Counted from the stretch's first letter, positions 43,610 through 55,385 are shown. The stretch: 64,000 nucleotides of DNA from Branchiostoma floridae (GCF_000003815.2 NC_049995.1:1600632-1664631); one strand, 5' to 3'. The notes: generated by a model from the letters alone, not told the origin. Made by a program: numbers and translations.

Positions 43610-45630
43610 TTCTCGCTTGACAGGTTCTTGGACAACCCTAGGTAGAAAAAAAAGTGCTTGCAGTTTTTTGTCTGGTTGGTGTCATGCAATAGTTTGTTGG
43701 ACAATTGAACTGTTGGACAGTTTTTTTGTTTGCTGTTGTCGTACGACATGCTGTAAACAACCCCAGAGAGATAACAAGACTGCTGGAAAGTTTTGTTGTT
43801 GTTGTCATGCGACAGGTTGTTGGACAACCCCAGGTAAGTAACAAGACTGTTGGACAGTTTTGTTTGTAGTTGTCATGCGACAGGTTGTTGGACAACCCCA
43901 GGTAAGTAACAAGACTGTTGGACAGTTTTGTTTGTAGTTGTCATGCGACAGGTTGTTGGACAACCCCAGGTAAGTGTACAAGACTATTGGATAGTTTTGT
44001 TTGTGGATGGACGACGGGTTGTGGGATAGCACCAGGCAGGTAACAGGACTGTTGGACAGTTTTGTTTGTTGATGTACGACAGGCTGTGGGACAGCACCAG
44101 GCAGGTAACAAGACTGTTGGACAGTTTTGTTTGTTGATGTATACGATAGGCTGTGGGACAGCACCAGGCAAGTAACAGGACTGTTGGACAGTTTTGTTTG
44201 TTGATGTACGACAGGCTGTGGGACAGCACCAGGCAGGTAACAAGACTGTTGGACAGTTTTGTTTGTTGATGTACGACAGGCTGTGGGACGGCACCAGGCA
44301 AGTAACAGGGCTGTCGGACAGTTTGTTGATGTACGACAGGTTGTGGGACAACACCAGGCAAGTAACAGGACTGTTGGGCAGTTTGGTTCGTTGATGTACG
44401 ACAAGCTGTGGGACAGCACCAGGCAAGTAACAGGACTGTTGGACAGTTTGGTTCGTTGATGTACGATAGGCTGTGGGACAGCACTAGGCAGGTAACAAGA
44501 CTGTTGGACAGTTTGGTTTGTTGATGTACGGCGGGTTGTGGGACAGCACCAACCAGGTAACAAGACTGTTGGACAGTTTGGTTGGTTGATGTACGACAGG
44601 CTGTGGGACAGCACCAGGCAAGTAACAAGACTGTTGGACAGTTTGGTTTGTTGTCGTGCGACAGGCTGTGGGACAGCACCAGGCAGGTAACAGGACTGTT
44701 GGACAGTTTGGTTTGTTGTCGTGCGACAGGCAGTGAGACAACGCCAGGTAGAGTAACAACAGTGTACGACAGTTTTTTGTTTGCTGTTGTCGTATGACAG
44801 GTTGTTCGACAACCCCGGGTAGGTAACAAGACTGTTGGACAGTTTTGTTTGTTGTTGTCGTGCGACAGGTTGGTTAGACAACCCCAGAGAAGTAAAAAGG
44901 CTGCTCGACAGTTTTGTGACGCTGTGCTGTCGTACGACAGATTGTTGAGCAACTCCAGGAAGCCAACAAGACTGTTGGACATTTTTTGTTTGTTGTTGTC
45001 GTGCGACAGGTTGTTAGACAACCCCAGAGAAGTAAAAAGGCTGTTAGACAGTTTTGTGGGTTGTCGTACGATAGATTGTTTAGCAACCCCAGGTAAGCAG
45101 CAAAACTGTTGGACATTTTTGTTTGTTGTTGTCGTGTGACAGGTTGTTAGACAACCTCAGAGAATTAAAAAGGCTGTTAGATAGTTTTGTGTGTTGTTGT
45201 ACGACAGATTGTTGAGTAACCCCAGGTAAGCAGCAAGACTGTTGGAAAGTTTTTAGACTAGAGAAGTAAAGAGACTGTTAGACAGTTTTCTGTTGATACG
45301 TTGTTACAAATTTGTTACCCAGGTGTTAGTGGTTGGTCGCACGACAGGTTGTTTAGACAAGCCTAGGTAGGTAACATAGCTGGCGGACAGTTTTTTATTT
45401 TGTTTGTTATGCGACAAGTTGTGGGACAACCACAGGTGGAGTTTAAGACTGAAGGACAATTTTTGTGTGCTATGAAGCCGTACTATTAGTTATTGGACAG
45501 CTTCAGGCTGATAACAGGACTTGGTTTTCGTTCGGTTTGTTACTTGACAAGTCGAGGGACAACTCTAGGCTGATATAGTTGGTCGTGCGACAGGGCAGCC
45601 ACATGTAGGAAATGAGAATAGTACAGTTTG
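43610..45630 (+). repeat. GT-rich array of about 26 units (62-72 bp) carrying donor-like CAG|GTAAGT
   Basis: Consensus GACAGGTTGTTGGACAACCC CAGGTAAGTAACAAGACTGT TGGACAGTTTTGTTTGTTG plus TTGTCGTGC. Each unit has CAGGTAAGTA, CAGGCAAGTA or CAGGCAGGTA at a fixed place and small dyads (GGTTGTTGGACAACC; TGTCGTACGACA). The central block 44020-44720 uses the GCAAGT/GCAGGT form; edges use GTAAGT. Minus-strand ORFs up to 358 codons are repeat translations. Confidence 0.95.
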
Positions 45631-45968
45631 GCTGGCTGACTACGACAGGTTTTGGTTAACTTCGTGATGGTACATACCGAGACTGTCCGATACTTTGGGT
45701 GAGATTTGTGGCATTGCAGATTGTTGATGGATCCCGTGTAGATAACGAGAACGGCAAGCAGTTTTTAACGCGATTGAGAAAATATCTACAGAAGCACTGA
45801 AGTCGAGGCCGACAATTGTGAAGATTACGGTGTGCAATGTAGAGAATAGTACGTCGTGGATAGTTTTAGGACAGACAGCACAAGATTAAAAGTTGGCACT
45901 TATATACGTATAACTGCAAGGAGTTTGAACTAATTACGAGTATCATTCGTTCGTTTTTCAACACGCTA

Positions 45969-47560
45969 TTGTATCGCTATGATTCTTGGTACACGTACGT
46001 TTTCTTTGAAGTACAAGAGACAGAGCAACATTGTCGTAGAACATTCGTAACCAACGACGTATTCGTTAGTTGGTACAGGTTTTCAAGAGAAAGGATACCT
46101 TCATCCCGAAGGACATGCAATATGATAAATATGTTACAGGAAGCATACAGTACAACGCGTGTGGGGGTGATGCGAGGACGTCTGAAAATACCACCTCAAG
46201 TTCAGCAACTTAGACCCACCAGCCAGCTGAGAAGTACACGCAGCAAACCATATGGGAGGGCGGCGTACAGGCAGGGATGGTGGCCAAGCAAAGGGATCAA
46301 GAAGTTTAAAACTAGACTTAGAATTCAGAAACAGAGACAACAGCCCCAGAATTTTTTTTACTCTCTCGTACGTTCGAATTGTGACCTGAACTTCCATTTT
46401 GCAGTAACAGAATATGTTAGAGGGCGTCTGTTAAACGCTTTCTTCGTAAAAAAAAAAGAACATCTATACTGTCTTAGAGTTCACTGTAGGGATGACCACT
46501 GTATTTGCTTGTTTTTCATTAAAACACATCAACGTCAGAAGTTGTCCAGGAAGTGACATTTTTTCGTTGTAATGTTGAGAAACAACTAGTTAATAAATCG
46601 GTTTGCTGTTTTCGTCTGTCTCCATTTTCTTTACTTGGTAGTACGTTCCAGCGCTTATGGTTTATAAGTAATTTGAAAAGGAGCATGTTTAATATAAAGT
46701 GCCATGGATAAATACAGGTTCGTGTATCTTGGGTAGTAATTTGTTGATAACTTGACGAGGCACGAAAGTTAAAAGGCAGCAGTTATTTTGTCGTTTTATC
46801 GAAACATTTAGGCCAAAGTCTAATTTTGTTTCGTAGGTAGATCTGACATGTTTAGCTGTAATGAGTCCAAAGATGACGCTATAAAAGTTTCAGGTTAATA
46901 TAGCCAGTATTGAAAGGTCACTGCTTACTTTCTAACTGTCAGCCTTTATTGGCACACACAGGGTTAAGGCTTATTTATAGAAGACATGAAGGTTTTGCTG
47001 CACATAATATAGAATGTCTTCAATTTATCACATATGCTTTTCAACCTAGACCTAGTAATATAGGGTTGGCTACCCAGCGCAAGATATGGCATTGGCCAAA
47101 ACTGGTTTCGTCAAGTATGCTCATCAATTCAAGGGTTAGTGGATTTTCCAGAGAGGTTGTTATCAGTGAAAAGCTAGAACAGTACGTAGTGAGGAGGACT
47201 CTTAACACTTCAATACACATTTTTTTGTTTAGATACAATTATCCCAATGTATGTGACGTAGCTTGGTTTGCTAAACGGCAGTTGAAACAAATATTTGAAA
47301 CCGAATGTCGACATTTTTTTTTTTTTTTGTTTATACCCGAGTTCTGATAGGGAGAAATGGGATTATATTGGGTATTTATTCTTGCAATATGTCTGGGCCA
47401 TTTGTGTACGTCGAATTTGGAGAGATCCGTTATACGAAAGTTACATCTGCTGCGATAATAGACCATTGTTACGTACCGTGTCTATTCTATTTATGGGGTT
47501 GGAAGTATATTTGGAGTTTGCAACATCTGACAGAGGACACTTCTAGTAGTTTTTAGAAGA
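45969..47560 (+). other. Block of unassigned open frames
   Basis: Three successive plus-strand open stretches: 45969-46556 (195 codons, no early ATG, a very basic middle with RGRLKIPPQVQQLRP and GIKKFKTRLRIQKQRQQ), 46910-47347 (145 codons, NIECLQFITYAFQPRPSNIG), and about 47389-47556. Composition is less repetitive than nearby arrays but I recognise no domain. A poly-T run (47314-47331) interrupts. Could be a decayed mobile or unknown gene, or chance. Confidence 0.25.
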
Positions 47561-48032
47561 GGACCGCCGGCGATGCAAGAAATAAAAAGTATTAGACTGC
47601 ACATTAGTTTTATTGTAGTTGATTCACTTCCGATAAGCAGGACACGAATAAAAGAATAATGAATGGAGGTTGGGGTAGTTAAAAGAATAATGAATGGAGG
47701 TTGGGGTAGAAAGGAATAGAGAATGATGGTGTGAAGAACTTGGCGGATGAGAGTGGGAGAAGTAAGGATGAGAGTGGGAGAGAACGATAGAGTCAAGGAA
47801 GGTTAAGATGAGATTGGGGATAGTAGGAGGTATGGATATTTATGAACGATGGAGTGAAGGAAAGTTAGGATGAGATTAGGAATAGTAGGAGGTATGCATA
47901 TGTAAGAAGGAAGAATAGTAGCACCAATATTGTATAGTGATTGTTATGGTAGGTCTGGACCACCACCCATATAAGTGGTAGAGTCCGCTAGTGGTTACGT
48001 CACGCACTGTGTGGTGCTGGTTGTTTACCATC

Positions 48033-48202
48033 ATGGAACGGTTCCATAAGAAGTTGTCAATAGACTATGTTGAGTATGTTGACTATGCGTCCACTGTCGT
48101 CCTTGGGTATACACCGCACGCGTTCCCTATTAGCGTGGAGTCAGCGGTTGGTCTCCTAGAACCCACACACGCACCAAGAAGCTTGGATGCCACGCAACTC
48201 AG
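48033..48202 (+). CDS. Candidate first exon, unknown protein, behind a TATA-like box
   Basis: CACCCATATAAGTGG at about 47965 is TATA-like; ATG in TACCATCATGG lies about 65 bp on. Encodes MERFHKKLSIDYVEYVDYAS, TVVLGYTPHAFPISVESAVG, LLEPTHAPRSLDATQL, then donor ACTCAG|GTAATG (phase 2). Protein-like, family unknown. The 60-bp direct repeat starts 33 bp after the donor. Confidence 0.4.
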
Positions 48203-48235
48203 GTAATGATACTAAAAAGAAGAGGCGCGACGGAA

Positions 48236-48621
48236 GGCACCACCCCATAGCTTCATATGGATGAGTCAATCACTGCGCAGAAAGAATAGGTAACTATCTT
48301 TCCTGCGCTGTGATTGGCGATGCCTATATTAGGCGAAGACCCAATCCCATATAAAGGCAGGATAGACTATTCACATGCAGTTTGACGGACTCATCCGCAC
48401 AGCCTGGAATCCGTCGAAGACGTGAACATGGGATAGAAGGAGTGGGACAAGGGAAAAGAGGTAGGCACGATGGAGCGCAGTTTTTTTCTTTTTCGCCCGC
48501 CCACCCACCCACCCACTCAGTCTGGGGAATGTTATATGTATCACATCTTCGCGCGACTCCAGGCACCACCCCATAGCTTCATATGGATGAGTCAATCACT
48601 GCGCAGAAAGAATAGGTAACT
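48236..48621. repeat. 60-bp perfect direct repeat bracketing promoter-like copy 2
   Basis: 48236-48295 and 48562-48621 are identical: GGCACCACCCCATAGCTTCA TATGGATGAGTCAATCACTG CGCAGAAAGAATAGGTAACT. The unit includes TGAGTCA, an AP-1-type site. The 326-bp period encloses the second promoter-like segment and a CCCACCCACCCACCCACTC run. Confidence 0.93.
48293..48392 (+). promoter_or_regulatory. TATA/CCAAT promoter-like segment, copy 2
   Basis: Identical over 100 bp to 41945-42044, then diverging (CTCATCCGCACAGCC against CTCCTCCCCACAGCC). Here the first downstream ATG gives only Met-Gly-stop, so any product differs from copy 1. Confidence 0.6.
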
Positions 48622-49069
48622 TTTTTTCGTAGCACCATACTATGTGGATATATCAACAGAAAATGGGGGCTCCTCATTGGCTGAGGGGAAGTAGCCATGG
48701 GCTAACGTTAATTATGTTGGCACCATGTACTTGAATTAGCTTCAGAAATGTGATCCTCTGTCAGTGGAAGTGTTTCTGTTTGTACCACATGCACACAGAT
48801 CATGCTGTTTACATTAAAACCTGCCCAGGTAGTAACGTTAAACACCAAATGCCAAATAAATTTAGATGTCATAAACACGAGCCTGCTTTCCCTTACCCTA
48901 GGATGCAGGATATCCAATAACCCTACACGAGCTTCACTAACGTACGCGTGTTACGGCTCGAGATTACCAAGGGCGACGATAAGGTCATGGGAACCATGGG
49001 AAGGGCACAGGGTGTGTGGTGGCGTTGCGTGTACATTGACAACATGAATGTTTGTCTCCATTCATCCTT

Positions 49070-49724
49070 GTTAAATTCGCCAAGAAGGTTATATTTTGGG
49101 TAGCGTTTGTATGTGTGTGCGTTACAGCATAACACAAAACGCCTGGATCGATTGTATTGATATTCAGTATGTGTGTAGGTCTTGATGAGACCTGAAAACG
49201 ATTATATTTTGGGTCCCCTAGTGGTCCGTTACGGTACTGCAGCGGACCTTCCGGGTTTGATATCTCGAGTTCTGAACATGCTGCGGCTATGATTTTTGAG
49301 TGGTAGACAGCTCTTGACGCCTTAAGTAAGTGGTATAGGTTTGGGACCTTAGCGGCTTGTTTTGGAACTGCAGGGCCGGTTTAGTGACAAACTTTAAAAA
49401 GGGAATAACTATAGAAGAGGTTGACGGATTGTCATGATTTTAAATATGTCGATAGGTTAAGTGATGCTTCATGTAATTAAACATTGATTCTGCAAATTGG
49501 AATCTGATTTGCATAGTTAATGAGGAAATCGTTTAAATACGCTCTGCTCCATTGTAGGACCATTGCAACACGTTACATTTGTAACTGAGAAGAAGAATAT
49601 TGATAAAAATATTATGTAAAATAAAGACTCTAATTTGCATAATTGATGAGAAAATGTTATAGTCTCATCGTGTGTGGTAAATGATGGAAACTTCTCACTT
49701 GTATTACAACTCTGATTAAATATG
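49070..49724 (+). repeat. Dispersed repeat copy, cut by assembly gap
   Basis: CGCCAAGAAGGTTATATTTT, CGCCTGGATCGATTGTATTG, TATCTCGAGTTCTGAACATG and AATCTGATTTGCATAGTTAA modules in the same order as 37531-38306. Confidence 0.75.
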
Positions 49725-50035
49725 NNNNNNNNNNNNNNNNNNNNNNNNNNNNNNNNNNNNNNNNNNNNNNNNNNNNNNNNNNNNNNNNNNNNNNNNNNNN
49801 NNNNNNNNNNNNNNNNNNNNNNNNNNNNNNNNNNNNNNNNNNNNNNNNNNNNNNNNNNNNNNNNNNNNNNNNNNNNNNNNNNNNNNNNNNNNNNNNNNNN
49901 NNNNNNNNNNNNNNNNNNNNNNNNNNNNNNNNNNNNNNNNNNNNNNNNNNNNNNNNNNNNNNNNNNNNNNNNNNNNNNNNNNNNNNNNNNNNNNNNNNNN
50001 NNNNNNNNNNNNNNNNNNNNNNNNNNNNNNNNNNN
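49725..50035. other. Assembly gap (311 N)
   Basis: 311 N inside or beside a dispersed repeat. The odd length suggests an estimated gap size. Confidence 1.
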
Positions 50036-50149
50036 GTCCATTTTACCTATGTTTATTTCAATGTTTGAAGTCCTTAGATGTCATATTTCCTCAAAATGAA
50101 AGATGAATATGAACTTCAATGATGAAGTGAACGAGAAGTAATTATAGAC

Positions 50150-50430
50150 TCTCCACCTGCCAACAGTGCCAATGCAACCTCAGAGTAGCACATGTCACCT
50201 GCCGTGCGCTCGAGCAGCCGTGCTGATGCAACTTCAAGGTAACACCTGTCACCTGCCGTGCGCACGGGCCAGCTGTGCTGATGCAACCTCAGAGTAACAC
50301 ATGTCACCTGCCGTGCGCACGGGCCAGCTGTGCTGATGCAACCTCAGAGTAACACCTGTCACCTGCCGTGTGCACGGGCCAGCTGTGCTGATGCAACTTC
50401 CGGGTAACACCTGTCACCTGTGACCTGACC
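50150..50430. repeat. About 55-bp tandem repeat, 5 copies
   Basis: AACACCTGTCACCTGCCGTG CGCACGGGCCAGCTGTGCTG ATGCAACCTCAGAGT recurs about every 55-56 bp with few changes (GTGCGCAC dyad, CACCTG and CAGCTG E-box-like words). Confidence 0.93.
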
Positions 50431-50451
50431 TCAAACAGCAAATAGACCAAG

Positions 50452-50580
50452 ATGGCGCCACCTGATCGTGGGTTAGCGACTGCAGGTCTGTCAGGTTTAG
50501 CACGGGGAAGCTTTGGTAGCCTGAGATTCAGCTTTATTACTTTCGCCAAGGTTCAGATTTACGTTGGATCCTATGGTTGA
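50452..50580 (+). CDS. Weak candidate first exon / short ORF
   Basis: CCAAGATGGCGCCACC matches a YY1-type initiator with a good start codon; 42 codons (MAPPDRGLATAGLSGLARGS, FGSLRF) end at TGA 50578. Possible donors within are GCAG|GTCTGT and CAAG|GTTCAG. Mostly promoter-like evidence; coding status unproven. Confidence 0.2.
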   Translation: MAPPDRGLATAGLSGLARGSFGSLRFSFITFAKVQIYVGSYG

Positions 50581-51239
50581 GATCTGGAACAGAAGAACTC
50601 GAGATGCTTTAAATGAATGTTTATATTCGGTATAAATGTAGGTGTTGACAAGTGCGATTAACAGCGACACCGATCGACTTTCCTTGACCCTGCAGCGGCA
50701 CCTGTGGCGTGTGAAAGTTAGGTAAAGGATACATTGTTAGACATAGAAAATGTCATTGATGGCATCATGAGTGAGTTTAAGGGAACGTCAACTAAGATGA
50801 TATTTCCCTGGCGAGTTTGAAAGTAAGCAGCCGGTGTTGTTTATGTACGTCACAAAGAGAGGTGGGAAAAGGAGCCGCTAATGTAGTAAAACATATGTAC
50901 AGTTGCACCATCGTGCCGACTTTATCTGAGACTACTACTCTTCTTGCAAAATTATAAAGTGAGATTGTACATATCTAGTAGATAAATAGGTAAAATCAAA
51001 TAGTACACGAGGTGAGTTGTCTTTTTTTCTATTGCATGTAGAGCGACTTGATTTACTAACGTTACTTATCAAACTGTACTCACTGGAAATGGGAAAAAAT
51101 AAGCTGCACCCTCCTGTATTGCTCTCCTGACGCCTTCGGATTGTTTTCGGCGTTTTAAGACAAGACTGAGGCAGACATACATACACATAAACGAATAGGC
51201 ATACACACATGTACATAGCACACTTTTACCTCCTTTACC

Positions 51240-52300
51240 TTATCGTTTTCCATCAATTCTGAAACCACTTCTGAAACATCTTGAATTGTAATGTCAAAAG
51301 TCACGTAGAGATGTCCGAGTTGTAAGATCGATTCTCATAACTTAGATCCCTCCATTTGGAAGATTATGAGGGGGAAACAATTTTCACGGGCGAGCCAGAT
51401 GTTTCGAAGGGCCATGAGGTCCGTCCTCCTGAAAATCGCAGTATCGTTCCACAATCACTTCTGAAACATCTTCAATCGCAATATCAAGACTCTTGTCGAG
51501 ATGTCCGATTAACATTGCTATTCAGGATTTGTCAGAATTGAATATTAAACGATACTGCGATTTTAGGTCCCTTTAAAGTTTAAAATAATTGATATTACAG
51601 GTAAGCGTTGTCTTTTTATTATGTCAAAAAATACAGACTTGAAGGCATGTTTGGGGCTTCTGGAACACCTTAGACGGATGTGTGGTCAAAGGTCACCACT
51701 TTTTGTTAGATGCTACCGCCGGCACGTGTTGCAGTATACTCTCATGGTGCAAGTATTACTCACTATACAAGACGACAGACTAGCTACTTCCCCCTCCTAC
51801 AGTGACGCTCGTTCATCCACAAGGCTCCATCTATGCGATAACAGACTATAGTTAAGTTAGTTAGACGTACCACGCCGCAAGGCTCAGACAAAACTAGTTT
51901 CTACAGCTAGCAAATGGTATGGAGCAAGACGAAGTTCAGGGTCGGGTGTGCATTGAAAACCCCCAAACATATTCTCTCTAGTCCTATTTCTCAATACTAC
52001 GCGTGTATTTTTACCGCATTTTTTTTACCGCATTTGTTCTTCCGCAAAGCACAATCAATAACTAATTTTTACAAAATGGCCATTACTTTGTCGGGAGACC
52101 GCCTGGGAACACCGGATGCTGTAGGCACACCAGAGGGCCATCTTTTGACCCTTTCTCTTAGAAGCGTCTTTAAGTGCGTCATCCGAAAGGCATCTTTCTC
52201 CTATGGCCACATCACGTTGAATACACCGGATCTCCATCGTTATCGAAAGTTACGCTACGTGGAGCCGTTCATTACTTGAGAACGTGTTTCCCTGTGACTG
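51240..52300. other. Unassigned stretch with a diverged internal duplication
   Basis: CACTTCTGAAACATCTT...AGATGTCCGA occurs at about 51267-51327 and 51457-51507 (diverged). ORFs at 51621-51851 and 51914-52279 show no recognisable domain. Nothing firm. Confidence 0.3.
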
Positions 52301-52364
52301 TGTTCTCCTGCCTGTAATTCCCTTAGCCTGATGCCAACACATTCGTGCCGCCAGTTTTCCCGAT

Positions 52365-52845
52365 CCACGGTGCTGACTGTGTTTCTCTGTCCCTGGTGCT
52401 GACTGTGTTTCCCTGGTGCTGACTGTGTTTCTCTGTCCCTGGTGCTGACTGTGTTTCCCTGGTGCTGACTGTGTTTCCCTGTCCCTGGTGCTGACTGTGT
52501 TTCTCTGTCCCTGGTGCTGACTGTGCTTCCCTGTCCCTGGTGCTGACCATGTTCTCTGTCCCTGGTGCTGACTGTGTTTCTATGTCCCTGGTGCTAACTG
52601 TGTTTCCCTGTCCCTGGTGCTAACTGTGTTTCCCTGTCCCTGGTGCTGACTGTACTTCCCTGTCCCTGGTGCTGACTGTGTTTCCCTGTCTCTGGTGCTG
52701 ACTGTGTTTCTATGTCCCTGGTGGGGCCAGTATTTCCCACGATGCTGACCGTGCTTCTCTGTCCCTGGTGCTGACTGTGCTTCTCTGTCCCTAGTGGTGA
52801 CTGTGTTTCTCTGTCCCTGTTGCTGACTGTGTTTCTCTGTCCCTG
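52365..52845. repeat. 26-bp minisatellite CTGTGTTTCTCTGTCCCTGGTGCTGA (left part)
   Basis: About 18 copies of the unit with occasional shorter versions lacking CTCTGTCC. Interrupted at 52846 by a LINE and resumed at about 54108. Confidence 0.95.
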
Positions 52846-54107
52846 GTTTGTTTGTTTGTTTGTTTCTATTTAACCAGGGTTACATATCGCCAATTTAGGC
52901 GTTTTTCAAAGTTCCCTGGGGGCAACCCCGAACATACATGCAACATAAAAGCGATATCAAATAACATAAATGGTAACATAGCGAGTACTAACGAAAATTA
53001 ACAAAAATCAATTTTACAACGTAAGCATAATGTAACTCATAATCATTATCAAAATGAAATAAATGGAGATTTGCATACGAATGTGAACAAAACAAGAAAA
53101 GACATGATAGTTTGACGTTTTAGACCATGTGGTGTTCTGTTTGGTATATGGTTTTGAAGGTGGAAATGGATGCTGCTGCCCTTAAGTGTGGAGTTAGTGA
53201 GTTCCACAGGGATGCGCCGGAGAACGAGAGAGACTTTTTCTGGTATTGTAGACGTGTTTTAGATAGTTGAAGCCCCCCCCCCCCTGTGTACTGTGCCGGG
53301 TGTGGTGTGAGTGTGTTTCAGCAGATGTGGTGAAGAGTTGGGAAATGTGTGTAGGAGACATTCCATTGAGTGCTTTGAACATAAAGACAGCCTTATTTCT
53401 CTTGTGATGCTGCGCTACAGGGGTCCAGCCCAGTGTGTTCAGAATAGTCTCTCTTGGAGTGTGGTGGTCGCAACCTAGCACTACCCTGCCCGCCCTGTGT
53501 TGCAACTTTTGTAGTTTGTCAATGCCCCCTTCCCTCCCTGGTCCCATACGGTGGTACAATATTGAATGTGTGGGAGGAATAGTGTAGTATAAATTGTCAA
53601 TAGCGCTTGCCTGTTCAGATATGGCCTTAGGCATTTCATGATGCCGATGATCTTAGACAGCTTCTTGTTAACGTGAAGAAAGTGGTAGTTCCACAGAAGG
53701 GCCTTGTCTATTACAACTCCTAAATACTTAAAAGTGTCCACCTGCTCCAGTTCAGTGTAATCTAGAAGGAGCTGTAGTGACTGGTCAGTAGCTTTGGACT
53801 TCTGTGACCCAACCAACATTGATTTGCATTTTGAAGGGTTTAAGGATAGTTTGTTGGCGACGAACCAGTGCATGAGGCGGATGCAGTCATTCTGTAGGGG
53901 CTCCTGTACTGTCTGTATGCTGCGATGGGAGAAGTACACAATGGTGTCGTCCGCATACATAGCTACTCTACATGACTGTAAACAATTAGGCAGGTCGTTG
54001 ATATATACAATAAAAAGGAGGGGTCCAAGAATGGACCCATGAGGAACTCCACAAGTCACGCAAGATGTATCAGATAGGAGTTGACACAGGTGCATTGCAG
54101 TCTACCT
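52846..54107 (-). pseudogene. 5'-truncated, frameshifted non-LTR retrotransposon (RT 3' part)
   Basis: Minus-strand frame 54095-53481 reads CGVPHGSILGPLLFIVYIND, VAMYADDTIVYFSHRS, LSLNPSKCKSMLVGS, FKYLGVVID; after a shift near 53530 another frame reads KLQKLQHRAGRVVLGCDHHT and FMFKALNGMSPTHI. These are reverse transcriptase blocks (G-x-P-x-G-S-x-L-G-P, YADDT) and the CR1/jockey-type region after them. The 3' end at the low coordinate has a (CAAA)n tail (52846-52865, GTTT on +). The N-terminal RT and endonuclease are missing. Confidence 0.93.
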
Positions 54108-54360
54108 GTGTGACACGACTGTGTTTCTCTGTCCCTGGTGCTGACTGTGTTTCTCTGTCCCTGGTGCTGACTGTGTTTCCCTGTCCCTGACTGTGTAACT
54201 CTGGTGCTGACTGTGTTTCTCTGTCCCTGGTGCTGACTGTGTTTCTCTGTCCCTGGTGCTGACTGTGTTTCTCTGTCCCTGGTGCTGACTGTGTTTCCCT
54301 GGTGCTGACTGTGTTTCTCTGTCCCTGGTGCTGATTGTGTTTCTCTGTCCCTGGTGCAGA
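54108..54360. repeat. 26-bp minisatellite (right part)
   Basis: Same CTGTGTTTCTCTGTCCCTGG TGCTGA unit as 52365-52845, about 10 copies. Confidence 0.95.
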
Positions 54361-55233
54361 GTGGTTATCATCAAAATTTTTGGGACATTTGGCAGCTGTG
54401 TTAAGTTAATCAGACATATATCGTGCAAATTAGGGTCTCAATTGATTATTTGGTGAGGAAAATCAGGAAATAATGCAATAGCCTTTCATTCGTACGGCCT
54501 TTGTACTTTGAACGTATAGTGTAGTTTAGGCAGAGAAGATGATCAACTGATGATCTATGTGAATGGAGAACTAATTTCCAATTTATAATACGTCATTCGA
54601 AAACATTTGTAATGCGTCACTTGTCACAAGTAATCACTTTTCTCTTAACAGCAATGCCCTACAAACATCCATCGTGTTAAACCATCATTGATAGATACAG
54701 CCAAAGAACACGAATACTGAAACACACCACCACCAGCAACAAATGTATATTGATTCATATAAATCGTAGCCCCGTCGCCATGGCAATTCGTTATCATTGC
54801 CACACTTATTCTAGAAATTGCAGATATCTGGTCTTATCAGGTATTATCATTTTGATAGTTGCCATTCAAGAGACCAACCCTTTCGAAATGAATGCTGTGG
54901 TTTGTAAGTAAAATAAAGAATATCAGATGTAAAGTAACACAAACTACTGTCTTTTAGTGATGTTTAATCATAACCAAACCATGAAAGTCGATATTGTGTT
55001 TGATTCCCCTTTGCTATCATGATTATACATGTAACATACACACACGCACAAACAAACACACACTTTAATAACCTTACGTGCTTTTGTTTCTAAAGGTAGT
55101 AGGCGGTGCTAAAATGTATGATTTATTCACACTATAAAAACCGGAGATTACTCCGGACGTTGCGAGTGGCATCCGTTACTCTTCTTAAGAAGTAGAATGA
55201 ACTGGCAGAACAAGTCATTACGAGTACTAAAAA
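54361..55233. other. Nothing recognised
   Basis: AT-rich intergenic sequence with a short ACACACAC-rich patch at about 55030-55062. Confidence 0.4.
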
Positions 55234-55385
55234 AACGGTTGAACATGTCAAAGTGGCTAACTTATAAAGATCGTATGCAAATGTCACCCATATTGTTTTA
55301 CCTAAGGTGACATTGCTCCTATGCAATAGCATGAGTGAATACGATTATTATATGTTAGTGACTTTGACATGTTCAACTGGGTTTT
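55234..55385. repeat. Foldback repeat near the polycystin 3' end
   Basis: GTTGAACATGTCAAAGTGGCTAAC is mirrored by GTTAGTGACTTTGACATGTTCAAC; inside, ATGCAAATGTCACC pairs with GGTGACATTGCTCCTATGCA. About 150 bp in all, small MITE or structured element. Confidence 0.75.

Noticed and set aside
43805-45021. 358- and 345-codon minus-strand ORFs rich in PTVLLPAWCCPTACRTST
   Set aside because: Two overlapping frames both open over the same tandem array; unit-length periodicity and lack of any domain show repeat translation.
41945-48392. Intact LTR retrotransposon bounded by the 100-bp repeats
   Set aside because: No TG...CA ends, primer-binding site, polypurine tract, gag or pol was seen; identity stops abruptly at 100 bp.
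49517-50099. ORFs spanning the N-run
   Set aside because: Mostly undefined residues across an assembly gap.
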